Below, in pieces: positions 20,020-29,226 of a DNA stretch of 64,000 nt. The notes beneath the pieces were generated by a model, which saw only the letters and a list, made by a program, of their open reading frames with translations, was not told the origin of the DNA and searched no databases. Where the stretch lies: contig JAOWCC010000577.1 of assembly GCA_030867875.1 (NCBI GenBank), forward strand, positions 145,878,344 to 145,942,343. Direction: 5' to 3'. This DNA is from Actinernus sp. WN-2022. Its lineage: Eukaryota; Cnidaria; Anthozoa; Actiniaria; Actinernidae. The position numbers were made by a program, and so were the translations under genes. Every line of letters begins with the position of its first letter. The first letter of the stretch is position 1.

Positions 20020-20345
20020 AGCACTTTGCGCCACAATATATGGTCCCACATTGATCAGACGGTCAGAGAATAATTTACCTTGACATTTCTTCCAGCTGGA
20101 ATAGGGGAATTCAGTGCTCGGTCATGAGACTTCTCAACATACACTAGTATATTGTTTGTTGGATACAGAACTAATGATTGAAACATCAGTGCTGTATCAA
20201 ATATACACACACCGATATCAATGTTTTATTAATCAGTTCTGTATCAAGCTAACGCAAAGTTTTGTATGTGGATTTACAGTGGTATTCATGTGACTCGAAT
20301 GCTGTGTTTGGATTGGTTAGCACCATTTTGAATTATTAATGAATT
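20020..20345. repeat. Diverged copy of the dispersed repeat at 11015-12260
   Basis: Shared landmarks: GGTCCCACATTGATCAGACG, AACATCAGTGCTGTATC, GTTTTATTAATCAGTTCTGT and GTATTCATGTGACTCGAATG. It lies near sequence resembling the GPCR 3' flanks, so it may be a remnant of an older receptor-block duplication. Confidence 0.55.
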
Positions 20346-20519
20346 TTACAATTTTGTCTATCATATGCATGTATCTTGTTGCCCAATTGGCCATGTTTCG
20401 CGCGCATTGTGAACAATATACATGCAATCAAGAAAACAAAAGATTGTCATGCAACATTGAGTTTTGGCGGGCCACATTCTTGTTTTTGGCGGGCCACATG
20501 TGTTTCATTGGGTATCAAG

Positions 20520-21175
20520 ATTCGTCCACGTGATAAAAATGGGATGACCCGATTGGCTGTTCACCTCATTAATTATTCATGGTTTAAGAAAATAACTTTG
20601 CAAGCATTACCTGTATTCATACAAGGCTTGTAATTGTTATTTTCTGTTGGTGATTTCAACAAACATATATGCCTAATAGTGTAGTAGACAGGACAGGACT
20701 AGAAGTCGTAAGCATTCAGAAGGTGGAAGGTTCAAGATACATTACGTACGCTGATTTCTATTTCCATCTTTTCCTTCACTTCTCTTCGTGTAAAGCCATG
20801 CCTGTGATGTAATTATTGTTACTTTGTTAAAATTCAAGTTCTTGATCATGATCAGAACTAATCGGAACCACCATGATCTGGCGTTTCATTGGACATCAGC
20901 ATTCATCTGCCAATTGATTGGACATCAAGATACCTCCTGAAATGTTCATGTAAGTTTCATCGTGTAATCAAGGAACATGCACGTGACCAAAATGGGATGA
21001 CCTGTTGGCGTTTCATAGGATATCAAAATTCATCTGTCATCTGATTGAACATGAAAAAGCTAGAGCCTCCTCAGATATCCATGGAGTTCCATCGTGTATC
21101 AAAGTACATGCATGCACCTGACCAAAATGGGATGACCTGATTGGCTGTTGAACTCATAAATTATTCAGTGCAATC
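20520..21175 (+). repeat. Imperfect tandem repeat of about 125 bp
   Basis: The phrase AAAATGGGATGACC(C/T)G followed by TTGGC recurs at about 20538, 20990 and 21125. TTTCAT(T/A)GGA(C/T)ATCA blocks lie between. No gene is visible. Confidence 0.55.
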
Positions 21176-22040
21176 ATTGTCCGATAGTTAGGCCGGATTA
21201 ATGGCGTATAACAAGAATAAGTTTATTCGTACCATTTGAGACTGTGTTACAATATTCAGAGAGAGAAATGAAAAAATAAGTACAGGTACAGGCTATCTGT
21301 AGCAGTCGAATAGCTAATCTAGACAGATAGCCAAATATAACGATACTCAAAGTGACTCAAAGGGAATCATGATAAGACAGAAATCTTACTTCTAGGCTCG
21401 ATGGTGACATCAAATGAGGAGCTGCACGTCAAAGAAATAAAAAATGCAGTGAAAATTGTAGGCATTTTTTCACTTATGACCACGTACTATCCCAGAAATT
21501 AAATTTTGAATCTACATTAAAGTCGATTAAGATAATCTTAAAGACCCTGTGTACGAGCCCATGGTGCTTTGCGCGCGCAATTCATTTTCGTAGGCTACGA
21601 AAATCTAGCCTGCGTTGCGGCTCTGGAGTATCGGAGCGCAGCGAGCGGAGATTAGGAGGATTGGGGCGAGAAAAAAGATAGGGGGAGGGGGGTGGGGAGG
21701 AGGGGAAGAGAGAGCCTGCCGGCAACCCATGGTTATTTTGATATCCACCCACTAATTAAAATGCATAAAATTAGTAAGTCATTGGATCGATTCATCCAAT
21801 CATCATGCGGCGGAAGTGAAAACCATGTTTAATATCTGTCAAACTCACGCGTGGAATCTCAAAGAATCTCAACTCGAGCGTAAAATTAAAAACAAAAAAT
21901 ATACGTACTTGGAGAATCTCAGCTGAAACTCCGAAAAAACACGTGAAGACAGGGCCGGCCTAAACTCAAACCTGTAAATGTCAACGACTTTTGCAGGATA
22001 TTTATTGTATGTTTTAACTAAAGGTAGTGTTTGGGAATTC
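21176..22040. other. Gene-free stretch
   Basis: It contains a purine-rich tract (about 21640-21710, GATAGGGGGAGGGGGGTGGG). No exon or RNA gene is recognised. Confidence 0.35.
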
Positions 22041-22044
22041 AAAT

Positions 22045-22735
22045 ATTTCCACGGCGAGAATCTGTTCAAGCCTTCAGAAAGAAAAGAGAGACGAGGCTTT
22101 AAATAATTCTAGCTGGTGCCTGCAAAAGTATTGGTCTTCATATTCCGAAATCTGCTCCTCTATCAGAGCGAGTCTGTCGTTCCTGAGAAAGGAAGATTCG
22201 AAATGCAGTAGAGAACTATACCTTTGTTCGAGAAGGTTTGCAGGATAAAGGTAACTAAGATAAAGAGAACTTGTTGCCGCTGAATATAAAGCCGCCACCA
22301 AATTAGTAAAGAACACTGCCGACCACAATAACACCGGAACGAAGTTCTGCGAAAAGAAGCGCTGAAACCATCCACGCAGCGTTACGAAATCACGGCGGGT
22401 GTAAAGTACAGGTCACAGGTCAGGTTGTTAATTCTAAGATAAATCCTAACCCTAACCACAAACCTAACGCTAACCACCGGACGAGTTCACAGGTAAACGA
22501 CGGGTTCTCGCACACCTAGAGCTAGGGTTCCCAGGTAAACAAGAAGTGACCTGACCTGTGACCTGACCTGTGACCTGACCTGTACTTTACACCCGCCGTA
22601 CGAAATCATCAAAGCAGCTCGTATTTTTGGAAGCACAAGCCTGTTCCTCGAACACATGTTTCAACCGTGTTTTAAAGAAAGAAAGAAACTTTTTTTCATT
22701 TATATGGAAAGGTAAGGATAAAGTTAAAAGACATG
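22045..22735 (-). pseudogene. Unrecognised ORF with one membrane segment, split by a MITE
   Basis: The minus-strand frame ending at 22074 has a hydrophobic segment (VLLWSAVFFTNLVAALYSAA) and then a charged, possibly helical tail (LRNDRLALIEEQISEYEDQY). If the MITE at 22393-22598 and one copy of its target duplication are ignored, the frame runs on upstream without a stop through FDDFVTLRGWF to KHVFEEQACAS, about 125 codons in all. It is cut off by the LINE beginning near 22690. I do not recognise the family. It could be one exon of a lost single-pass membrane protein or a chance frame. Confidence 0.35.
22393..22598. mobile_element. Mutator-like MITE with 10-bp target duplication
   Basis: Inverted ends CGGCGGGTGTAAAGTACAGG and CCTGTACTTTACACCCGCCG are flanked by an exact 10-bp duplication TACGAAATCA (22383-22392 and 22599-22608). 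Duplications of 8-10 bp are typical of the Mutator superfamily. The interior holds degenerate telomere-like CCTAACCCTAACC and repeated CACAGGTCAGG / CCTGACCTGTG motifs. Confidence 0.85.
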
Positions 22736-22801
22736 CATTGATAAATAAAATTGAAAATGGAGTTTAAATATGCCCGATATTGAGTCTATGGTTGAAACAC
22801 A
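22640..22801 (+). mobile_element. L1/Tx1-like LINE, part before the nested insertion
   Basis: With small frameshifts this reads DKVKRHALINKIENG, then LNMPDIESMVETQ, the conserved stretch after the reverse transcriptase in L1/Tx1-type proteins. The reading resumes at 24430 after a different LINE. Confidence 0.6.
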
Positions 22802-24429
22802 GTCTATGGTTGTCATCCTCGGTCCACTTACAGAGATTATAAACTGCTCTCTAGCCACTTCTACATTTCCCGATGCTTGGAAGGAGGCCGAAGTCATACC
22901 ACTACTTAAAGAGGGGGACCATGAAGAGGCCTCTAACAATCGACCACTTTCACTCCTTGTCACCGCTTCTAAAGTGTGTGAAAGAGTAGCACTCGAACAG
23001 TTCAGCTCGTATTTAACGAAGAACGGTCGTCTGTCGTCCCATCAAAGTGGAAACCGAAAGAACCATTCCACAGAAACACTAAACCTATTCGTCAGTGATA
23101 ACATGTTACAGGCAATGGACAAGAAGACTGATGTCAGCACTTATATTGTTGGACCTTTCCAAAGCGTTTGACAGCATTAGCCACCCAATCTTGTTGCACA
23201 AGTTAAGTTGTGTTGGAGCCTCTCCTGACGTTGTCAAGTGGTTTATCAGTTATCTGACCGGAAGAACACAGTCGGCCAGGATTGGATCAGTCCACAGTGT
23301 CTTCTCTACTCCCCATCACTCATGGCGTTCCACAGGGAGCAATCCTTTCGCCTCTACTCTTTTGCATATATTTGAATGATCTCTCGTCAGCGCCTGACAC
23401 TTGTCACATCGAATCCTATGTAGACGATTATAAGGTATTCATGTCATTTCCCATAAAAGACATGGACGTAGCCAAGCAAAACCTTGAAGAGGATCTTCAG
23501 CGCGTCGCAAGGTGGTGTACAGATAATCAATTATTGATCAATCCAGAGAAGACGAAATTCATCATATTAGGTACTCGACAGCTACTCCAGAGACTTTCTA
23601 CTGAAATGTCGTTGACATTTCTGGCTAAAACTATCAAACCTGTCTCATCAGCACGGGACTTGGGTGTCATTGTTGATTCCCATTTGACATATGACACTCA
23701 TATAAGCAACTTAGTATCTTTTTGTATGGCCAAGTTATGCCAGATCAATCGCGTTAAGCATAGTTTTGACAACAAAACGCTGTCGTTAATTGTTTCTGCT
23801 CTTGTAATGAGCAAACTTTTGTATTGTTCAACTGTTTGGTCTAATACATCCTTGACCAACGTTAACAAACTTCAAGCCGTACAGAACTTTGGATGTAAGA
23901 TAGTTACTAACGGCAGGAAATTCGATCATGTAACGCCGTATCTGCGCCAGCTTAACTGGCTGCCCGTCAAGGATCAACTCTTATTTAGAGAATCCGTTAT
24001 GGCTTTCAAATGTATGAACAATCTAGCACCGCAATATCTCTGTAACAAGTTTATAAGACGCTCGGAGGTACACGATCGTTTCACACGCAATCGTGGGTCA
24101 TTACAAATCCCACTTTTTAGGACTAAGAGCGGACAAAGATCATTTCAGTATAGAGCTACCATTATCTGGAATAATTTAGATGAAAATCTGAAGATAATAA
24201 CGTCTCTGGGTAAATTTAAGAAAGAGCTAAAAAGGGCAATGTTGGAATTTTTTTTAGCTATCTCAGTCTGATCGAATCACATCCCTATCATAGAATTTTA
24301 ATTATAACAAGATTTTTATTTATTTATTTATTTATTTATACATTTAGATATTTTAAAATTATATACTATTTTGTAATTGGATGTTGAAAAGCCCCTTGGG
24401 GAACATTTAATAAAGTTTATTATTATTAT
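22802..24429 (+). mobile_element. CR1/L2-like LINE reverse transcriptase, nested
   Basis: Frames 22770-23171, 23095-23379 and 23282-24271 together give one reverse transcriptase: WKEAEVIPLLKEGD, NNRPLSLL, HQSGNRKNHSTET, LLDLSKAFDSISH, THGVPQGAILSPLL, YVDDYKVF (catalytic YVDD), LGVIVDSHLTYD, PYLRQLNWLPVKDQ and FQYRATIIWNNLD. Two frameshifts near 23100-23160 and 23290-23380 break it. The tail AATAAAGTTTATTATTATTA ends at about 24429. It is 5' truncated (no endonuclease), as is usual for target-primed insertions, and it interrupts an L1/Tx1-like element. Confidence 0.85.
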
Positions 24430-25640
24430 TAGAATAATCTGCATTCGGAGATACTTAGACGAATATCCTTCGTGGTGGAAACACGTACTCGATTTCTATT
24501 TAAATAAAGTCGGTAGAAAATTCTTATTTCACTGTACCTTTCAATATTCTAAGCTACCCCTCTCCTTGCCAAGATTCTATATGGAATGTTTACAAACATG
24601 GTCTTCTTTGAACAACGGCGAACCTTCCACATTGGAGGAAATAGCAAATCAAGTTATCTGGAATAATAAATTTGTATCAATTGATAAAAAGTCGGTTTAT
24701 AAGCAAAGTTTGATTGACTGTGGGCTGCATAAAATTAGAGATTTTTATGACTGTGAAGGGATCATTAAAGTAACCAGACTACCTTTTGTATCTAACCTGT
24801 CACCTATCGACATATTTTTACTTAGGAGTCTTTTAAATGCAATACCACAAGAATGGCGAAAACTCATGAAAGGTATCCAACCCTATATGTTGGAAGAGGT
24901 TTTCAATCCAAACGTTTTTTATTTGCGAATGGTCGATGAAGTTTTTGCCATAAGTAAATGTAATTCAAGAAATATTTATAATAAAATAGCTTTAATGAAA
25001 GCGACTGAGCCAACAGCCATGGGCAAATACGAACGAACCTATAACACTGAAAATTTTACGTTGGATTGGAAAGCTATTTATTCACTGCCGTTCATATCTA
25101 CACAGGATACTAAATTACGTGAGTTTCAATACAACATTTTTAATCAAATACTTTCAGTTATACGAACGAGCTTCTGTTTAAAATTGGGAAAACTGCCTCC
25201 CCTTTGTGTTTTTCTGTAATAATGAAAATGAAAGCATAGCACATCTTCTTGTTTATTGTGAAACAGTTAGAATTTTTTGGAACAGATTGTATAGTTGGCT
25301 AGAAAAACATCACATAACAAAAAACATCTTTGATGTCAAGGATATTCTTTATTGAATTATTGATTTAAAAGAAAATTATATCTTAGTTAATCACTTAATC
25401 CTAATCGCAAAATATTACATTTACAGTTTCAACTGAAAAAATCACCATTGTTGATTAAGGCTTTTCTACTTAAAACTAAAATGAACTATGAAACTCAACG
25501 TTTCATTGCAAGAAAAAGGAATACTCTTGAAATTCACTTCAATAAATGGGGACCTCTTACTGCCTCAAAAAAGGAACCGTGGCTGCCACCTTAAACAAAT
25601 GATATATCTGAAAAATATAATAAAAATTATAATGATAATA
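24430..25640 (+). mobile_element. L1/Tx1-like LINE, C-terminal part after the nested insertion
   Basis: The frame to 25219 encodes the region downstream of the reverse transcriptase: RRYLDEYPSWWKHVLDFYL, FQYSKLPLSLPRFYMECL, then TKLREFQYNIFNQIL and KLGKLPPLC. After a frameshift it continues NNENESIAHLLVYCETVRIFW, the cysteine/histidine zinc-finger-like end. This is the usual C-terminal layout of L1/Tx1 ORF2. It follows directly on VETQ at 22801. Confidence 0.75.
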
Positions 25641-25854
25641 ATTTATTACATGGATTCCTACTTGTATTTTGTTTTCTTCTGTTTATATTTATTCTTGTCT
25701 GTTAAATTGTAAAAAAATTGTAAACTGGAAAAAATGTATAATTTCAAATCATGTAATTTTTCTATGAGTAATAAAATACACAAATATATTATAATATAAC
25801 GATACGACCACACATTCCATTCACAACATGAGGCATTCGAACAACATTGAATTC

Positions 25855-26913
25855 TCAAAGCTGCGTATCTAATGTTACGTCATGCGCCGTATTTATATTA
25901 CCTCTGTGATTAGGACGTTCCGGTTTATCATTGGACGAACTCTTGCAGCAAAACAAAACCTTTCTCACAATAATAATTATTGGTCTTTTAAATTTGGGGA
26001 GCTGAAAAGCGTAGAGAAAAGGATTCATGCAAGAGTTCACATGAATCAAAGTAAATGAAAATGTCCAGAAGTATATTAATATATTCAAATTTGCTCTACA
26101 CTTGCCGCAGGTAAATACTAAAGTCCATGTTATCAAAAGCGGAATGAAGCAAACCTTAAAGGCAAGCTGTATAATAAGCATAGACTTTGCTAGTTTCCTC
26201 TCTCTCCTGATTACGAGTTTATGGATATGATTCGATTGCTCACCCGATTGCTGTTCTTTTAAAAACAGTTTACTGTACTTTCTAACGCGATGAATGATTA
26301 GAAAAAACAATATGGTTATGATTGCTACGAAAACATTCAGATGCGCGAGAAAGACTAAAGTATATATATAAAAATAATCATGTACTGCAAATTGTATGCA
26401 TCCGTAGATTAAACAGTATCCCCAAATAGCTGAAATAGCTATTAATGTTAGTTTTCGAGTTACTCGTGTGATGTATCTCAGTGGACAAGTAACAGCGATT
26501 CCTCGATCAACCACGAGTGCCAAAACATGGAATGCTGACAGAGAAATCAAAAAGCTGCCAACAACCGTAGATAATACTGCTACGGTATGATACGACATAT
26601 CACGACCCACGCTTAATCTGAGGAACCGATAGCCTTGCAGAGGACTGTAAATAAGCCCCACTAGGAAGTCGGATGCAGCCATGCTTGTAATGAGTATGTT
26701 CGATGGTCTTGAACGCAGCTCCTTAAACGGATCTTTCCAAATTGCAGCGATGACGACTCCGTTGGCGACAACAGTAACTGGCGCTATCAGCACAATTAGA
26801 ATTCCACCAACGAGAGTAATGGTGCGGAAGTCTTTTGAATTGCCGTTATAACCTCTTCTTCTGATTTGTTCCAAACGTTGATATTGTCTCCAAAGATCGC
26901 CGCCATTTTGCAT
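25855..26913 (-). CDS. Class A (rhodopsin-like) GPCR, receptor 1; N-terminus shifted
   Basis: A single exon of 352 codons. Seven hydrophobic helices are visible. Class A landmarks: VVANG (N1.50), ASDFLVG (D2.50), VDRGIAV in place of DRY, FKVCFIP (FxxCxxP), NPFLYAF (NPxxY) and a CC pair after helix 8 (possible palmitoylation). Family knowledge: such orphan receptors are expanded in cnidarians and couple to G proteins; the ligand is unknown. It is 40-50% like receptors 2 and 3 by eye. Oddity: a second ATG at 26906 in another frame starts MAAIFGDNINVWNKS, the true counterpart of receptor 2's MAAIYGDSANIWNKS. That frame stops after 36 codons, so an indel before helix 1 has shifted the N-terminus and the open frame now starts from an ATG 7 bases upstream. 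It may be functional, since the helices are intact, or a young pseudogene. Confidence 0.85.
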   Translation of the reverse strand: MQNGGDLWRQYQRLEQIRRRGYNGNSKDFRTITLVGGILIVLIAPVTVVANGVVIAAIWKDPFKELRSRPSNILITSMAASDFLVGLIYSPLQGYRFLRLSVGRDMSYHTVAVLSTVVGSFLISLSAFHVLALVVDRGIAVTCPLRYITRVTRKLTLIAISAIWGYCLIYGCIQFAVHDYFYIYTLVFLAHLNVFVAIITILFFLIIHRVRKYSKLFLKEQQSGEQSNHIHKLVIRRERKLAKSMLIIQLAFKVCFIPLLITWTLVFTCGKCRANLNILIYFWTFSFTLIHVNSCMNPFLYAFQLPKFKRPIIIIVRKVLFCCKSSSNDKPERPNHRGNINTAHDVTLDTQL

Positions 26914-27290
26914 TTAGTTTCTTCACTGCTGGTAGTTCGCACGCCAACACCTCTTGGATATGTTGTCAAAGGATGTGCGATACCTCAGTAATACTTAACT
27001 GACACAGTATTTTGAAACCTGATAAAAGCAGGCCTTTATCGGTTTGTCTTCACTGAGTAGATTAGAGCTGATAGTAACAATTATCGAAGCACCAAAATAA
27101 TTACTGACGTCATAGGTGGTGATGGATGAGCATGACGAGTTAATCAGTTTGTTATTGAACGTGCTTGATGAAGTGCTGGTATAAATGCCCCAGAAATATT
27201 ATAAATACGGCCATATTATAAACATCTTATACACCGAGCTTGGTTGAATCTTGACCTTCTTCGTGTACAGACCTCAGTTAGTATTAGTAC
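26908..27290. promoter_or_regulatory. Shared upstream block, copy 1, with CRE
   Basis: It lies between the divergent receptors 1 and 2. The same sequence occurs at 35228-35575 and 46352-46740. All three contain ACTGACGTCATA (CRE half and core TGACGTCA), ATCAGTTTGTTATTGAAC and CCATATTATAAACATCTTAT. Conservation across three copies may reflect recent duplication rather than selection. Inference: it contains promoter elements for flanking genes. Confidence 0.5.
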
Positions 27291-28161
27291 TTTCCTATAC
27301 AGACCTCCTGCTCTGTTTATACTGAATCTAAATACAGCTAGTACAGGTGCAAATAAGTAAACGATTAATAAATAAATCGTCAGCAGGTCCTGCGGCTATT
27401 TGAAGATTTTGTACTTGTACTTTAATTTACTCTTAATTTTTTTAAATGTATATTACCATCGATTAAGTCAAAAAACCAAAGTCCAGTTTTATTTTTTAAA
27501 GTGATAAGTTGTTTTAAGGCCGTTAATAATTCATGCATCATAGCATCAGTACGTGGCAATACATAAAGTCCTGAAACACCCAGAACGGCAACCTAACAAT
27601 CACTCGTATGCATTAGCTTACATAAAAAAGCATTTTTAACGTTATAATTGTAGTTAACATGGGTCCCCTTAGTAGCGAGATAATATTTCCCCATTGTATA
27701 GCAAACAATTAAATGCACGGTCGTGAATACAATGGCCTGGAAACGTAACTTATGGACCCTTTGCACGTTACGTCATAGCCGCCATGTTGGTGTACAGTTA
27801 ACAATAGATTCTTCGTTAGCTTCTTTTGTTCTGTACACCAACATGGCCGCATGCCCTTTGTCATTTGAATCTCTGGGGATTGAGTGCAAACCATCTATTC
27901 AATGGAGCGTTAATGAAGACTCAGGAGTAAGTGATTGGATGTGAATATGTATTAAACCTTCCGCTTGCATGCACCTGTGTTCATGAGTTATAAACAGGCA
28001 GTGACGAGGTTACTGGATAAATATCGCGATAGTAATGAAGAAGATCGCTTCTATCTAAAGAGCTTTACAAATCAATATCTGTCGTAGTAAGGAAGAAACT
28101 CATCTCCAGCTGAAACTCCAGCGACAAACTTGTTACGTGCCCTAAAAATCCGGCCCTCGTA
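27291..28161. repeat. Upstream flank of receptor 2, shared with receptor 3
   Basis: It is collinear with about 46741-48019 upstream of receptor 3 except for insertions on either side. No exon is visible; it probably holds the 5' untranslated region of receptor 2 (CTGAAACTCCAGCGACAAAC and CCCTCGTA before the ATG are the same in both copies). Confidence 0.6.
27754..27897. mobile_element. MITE present upstream of receptor 2, absent upstream of receptor 3
   Basis: It contains inverted GCCGCCATGTTGGTGTACAG and CTGTACACCAACATGGCCGC. At receptor 3 the sequence AAACGTAACTTATTCAATG (47741-47759) is uninterrupted, giving the empty site. A related half occurs near 9630. Confidence 0.75.
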
Positions 28162-29226
28162 ATGGCGGCGATTTATGGTGATAGCGCTAATATTTGGAAC
28201 AAATCCGGTCTTGACACAATGAAAGCATTACAGCAAACTATACAGCGAAATACCACTGTCAGCTTGGTCATAGGAATCGTCATGGCAGTAATAGCCCCCA
28301 TTATTGTCGTCACCAACGGAACAGTCATCATTGCAATTTGGAAAGATCCGTTTAAGCAACTTCGTAAAAGACCATCGAATATTCTCATCACAAGCATGGC
28401 CTTCAGTGATTTGCTGGTTGGACTTGTCTACTGCCCATTGCAGGCATATATCTTAGTTACCTTGAGAATGGGTTATGAAGCGATGAACTACATTGCAGCG
28501 GCATTTACATTTGCTGGTGGTTTCTTGGTATTAGTGTCTGTTTTTCATATCATTGCATTAATGATCGATCGGTGTATTGCTCTGGCTTGTCCACTGAGCT
28601 ACCCCTCGCGAGTGACACGAAAACGTACGCTGGTTACTATTGCAGTTATCTGGTTCTACTCTTTAACTATTGGGTTTATACGGGTTCTATTTTTCCGATA
28701 TTACTACATCACTTCTATTCTATACATCGCCCATATTAATGTTGCCGGGATTGCTTCAACGTTGTTAAGCTGTATAATCATATTTAGTGTAAAGAAGCAC
28801 AATAAACAGCTTCTACAGAATCAGGAGTTGACTCAGAGCGACAAGACAGCGAAGGCTTTAGGAAAACGGGAAAGAAAACTGGCTAAATCATTGTTGGTAA
28901 TAATGTTGGCTTTTAAGATTTGTTTTTTACCGTTTGTTATCTCCTCGACTTTAGTTATAGTATGTAGTCAATGTTACTCGAATTTGCATGTTTTGATGGT
29001 GTTTTACTGCATGTCGTATGTTTTAATCGGTGTTAACTCATGCGTTAATCCATTTCTTTATGCATTTCAACTTCCTAACTTTAAAAAGCCAATGCTAATG
29101 ATATGTAAGAAAGTTTGGTGTTGCTTTAAAAGGCCTTCATCTGAAAGAGCTGTTAAGAATTCCAATTCGCTACCAAACGTCGACAGAAAAAGCAACGAAA
29201 ATAAATCAGAGGACACTAAGCTTTGA
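28162..29226 (+). CDS. Class A (rhodopsin-like) GPCR, receptor 2
   Basis: An intronless gene of 354 codons. Landmarks: NKS and NTT glycosylation sites at 13 and 30, helix 1 with N52 (VVTNG), SDLLVG with D83, DRC at 136-138 in place of DRY, W164 in helix 4, a basic third loop with KRERKLAKS, FKICFLP (251-257), NPFLY (296-300), and CC at 320-321 before a Ser/Lys-rich tail. No cysteine is at the usual start of helix 3, so the common class A disulfide seems absent. Role by family: a plasma-membrane receptor coupling a ligand, unknown here, to G proteins. The start is supported by the identical start and upstream context in receptor 3. It is head-to-head with receptor 1. Confidence 0.92.
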   Translation: MAAIYGDSANIWNKSGLDTMKALQQTIQRNTTVSLVIGIVMAVIAPIIVVTNGTVIIAIWKDPFKQLRKRPSNILITSMAFSDLLVGLVYCPLQAYILVTLRMGYEAMNYIAAAFTFAGGFLVLVSVFHIIALMIDRCIALACPLSYPSRVTRKRTLVTIAVIWFYSLTIGFIRVLFFRYYYITSILYIAHINVAGIASTLLSCIIIFSVKKHNKQLLQNQELTQSDKTAKALGKRERKLAKSLLVIMLAFKICFLPFVISSTLVIVCSQCYSNLHVLMVFYCMSYVLIGVNSCVNPFLYAFQLPNFKKPMLMICKKVWCCFKRPSSERAVKNSNSLPNVDRKSNENKSEDTKL

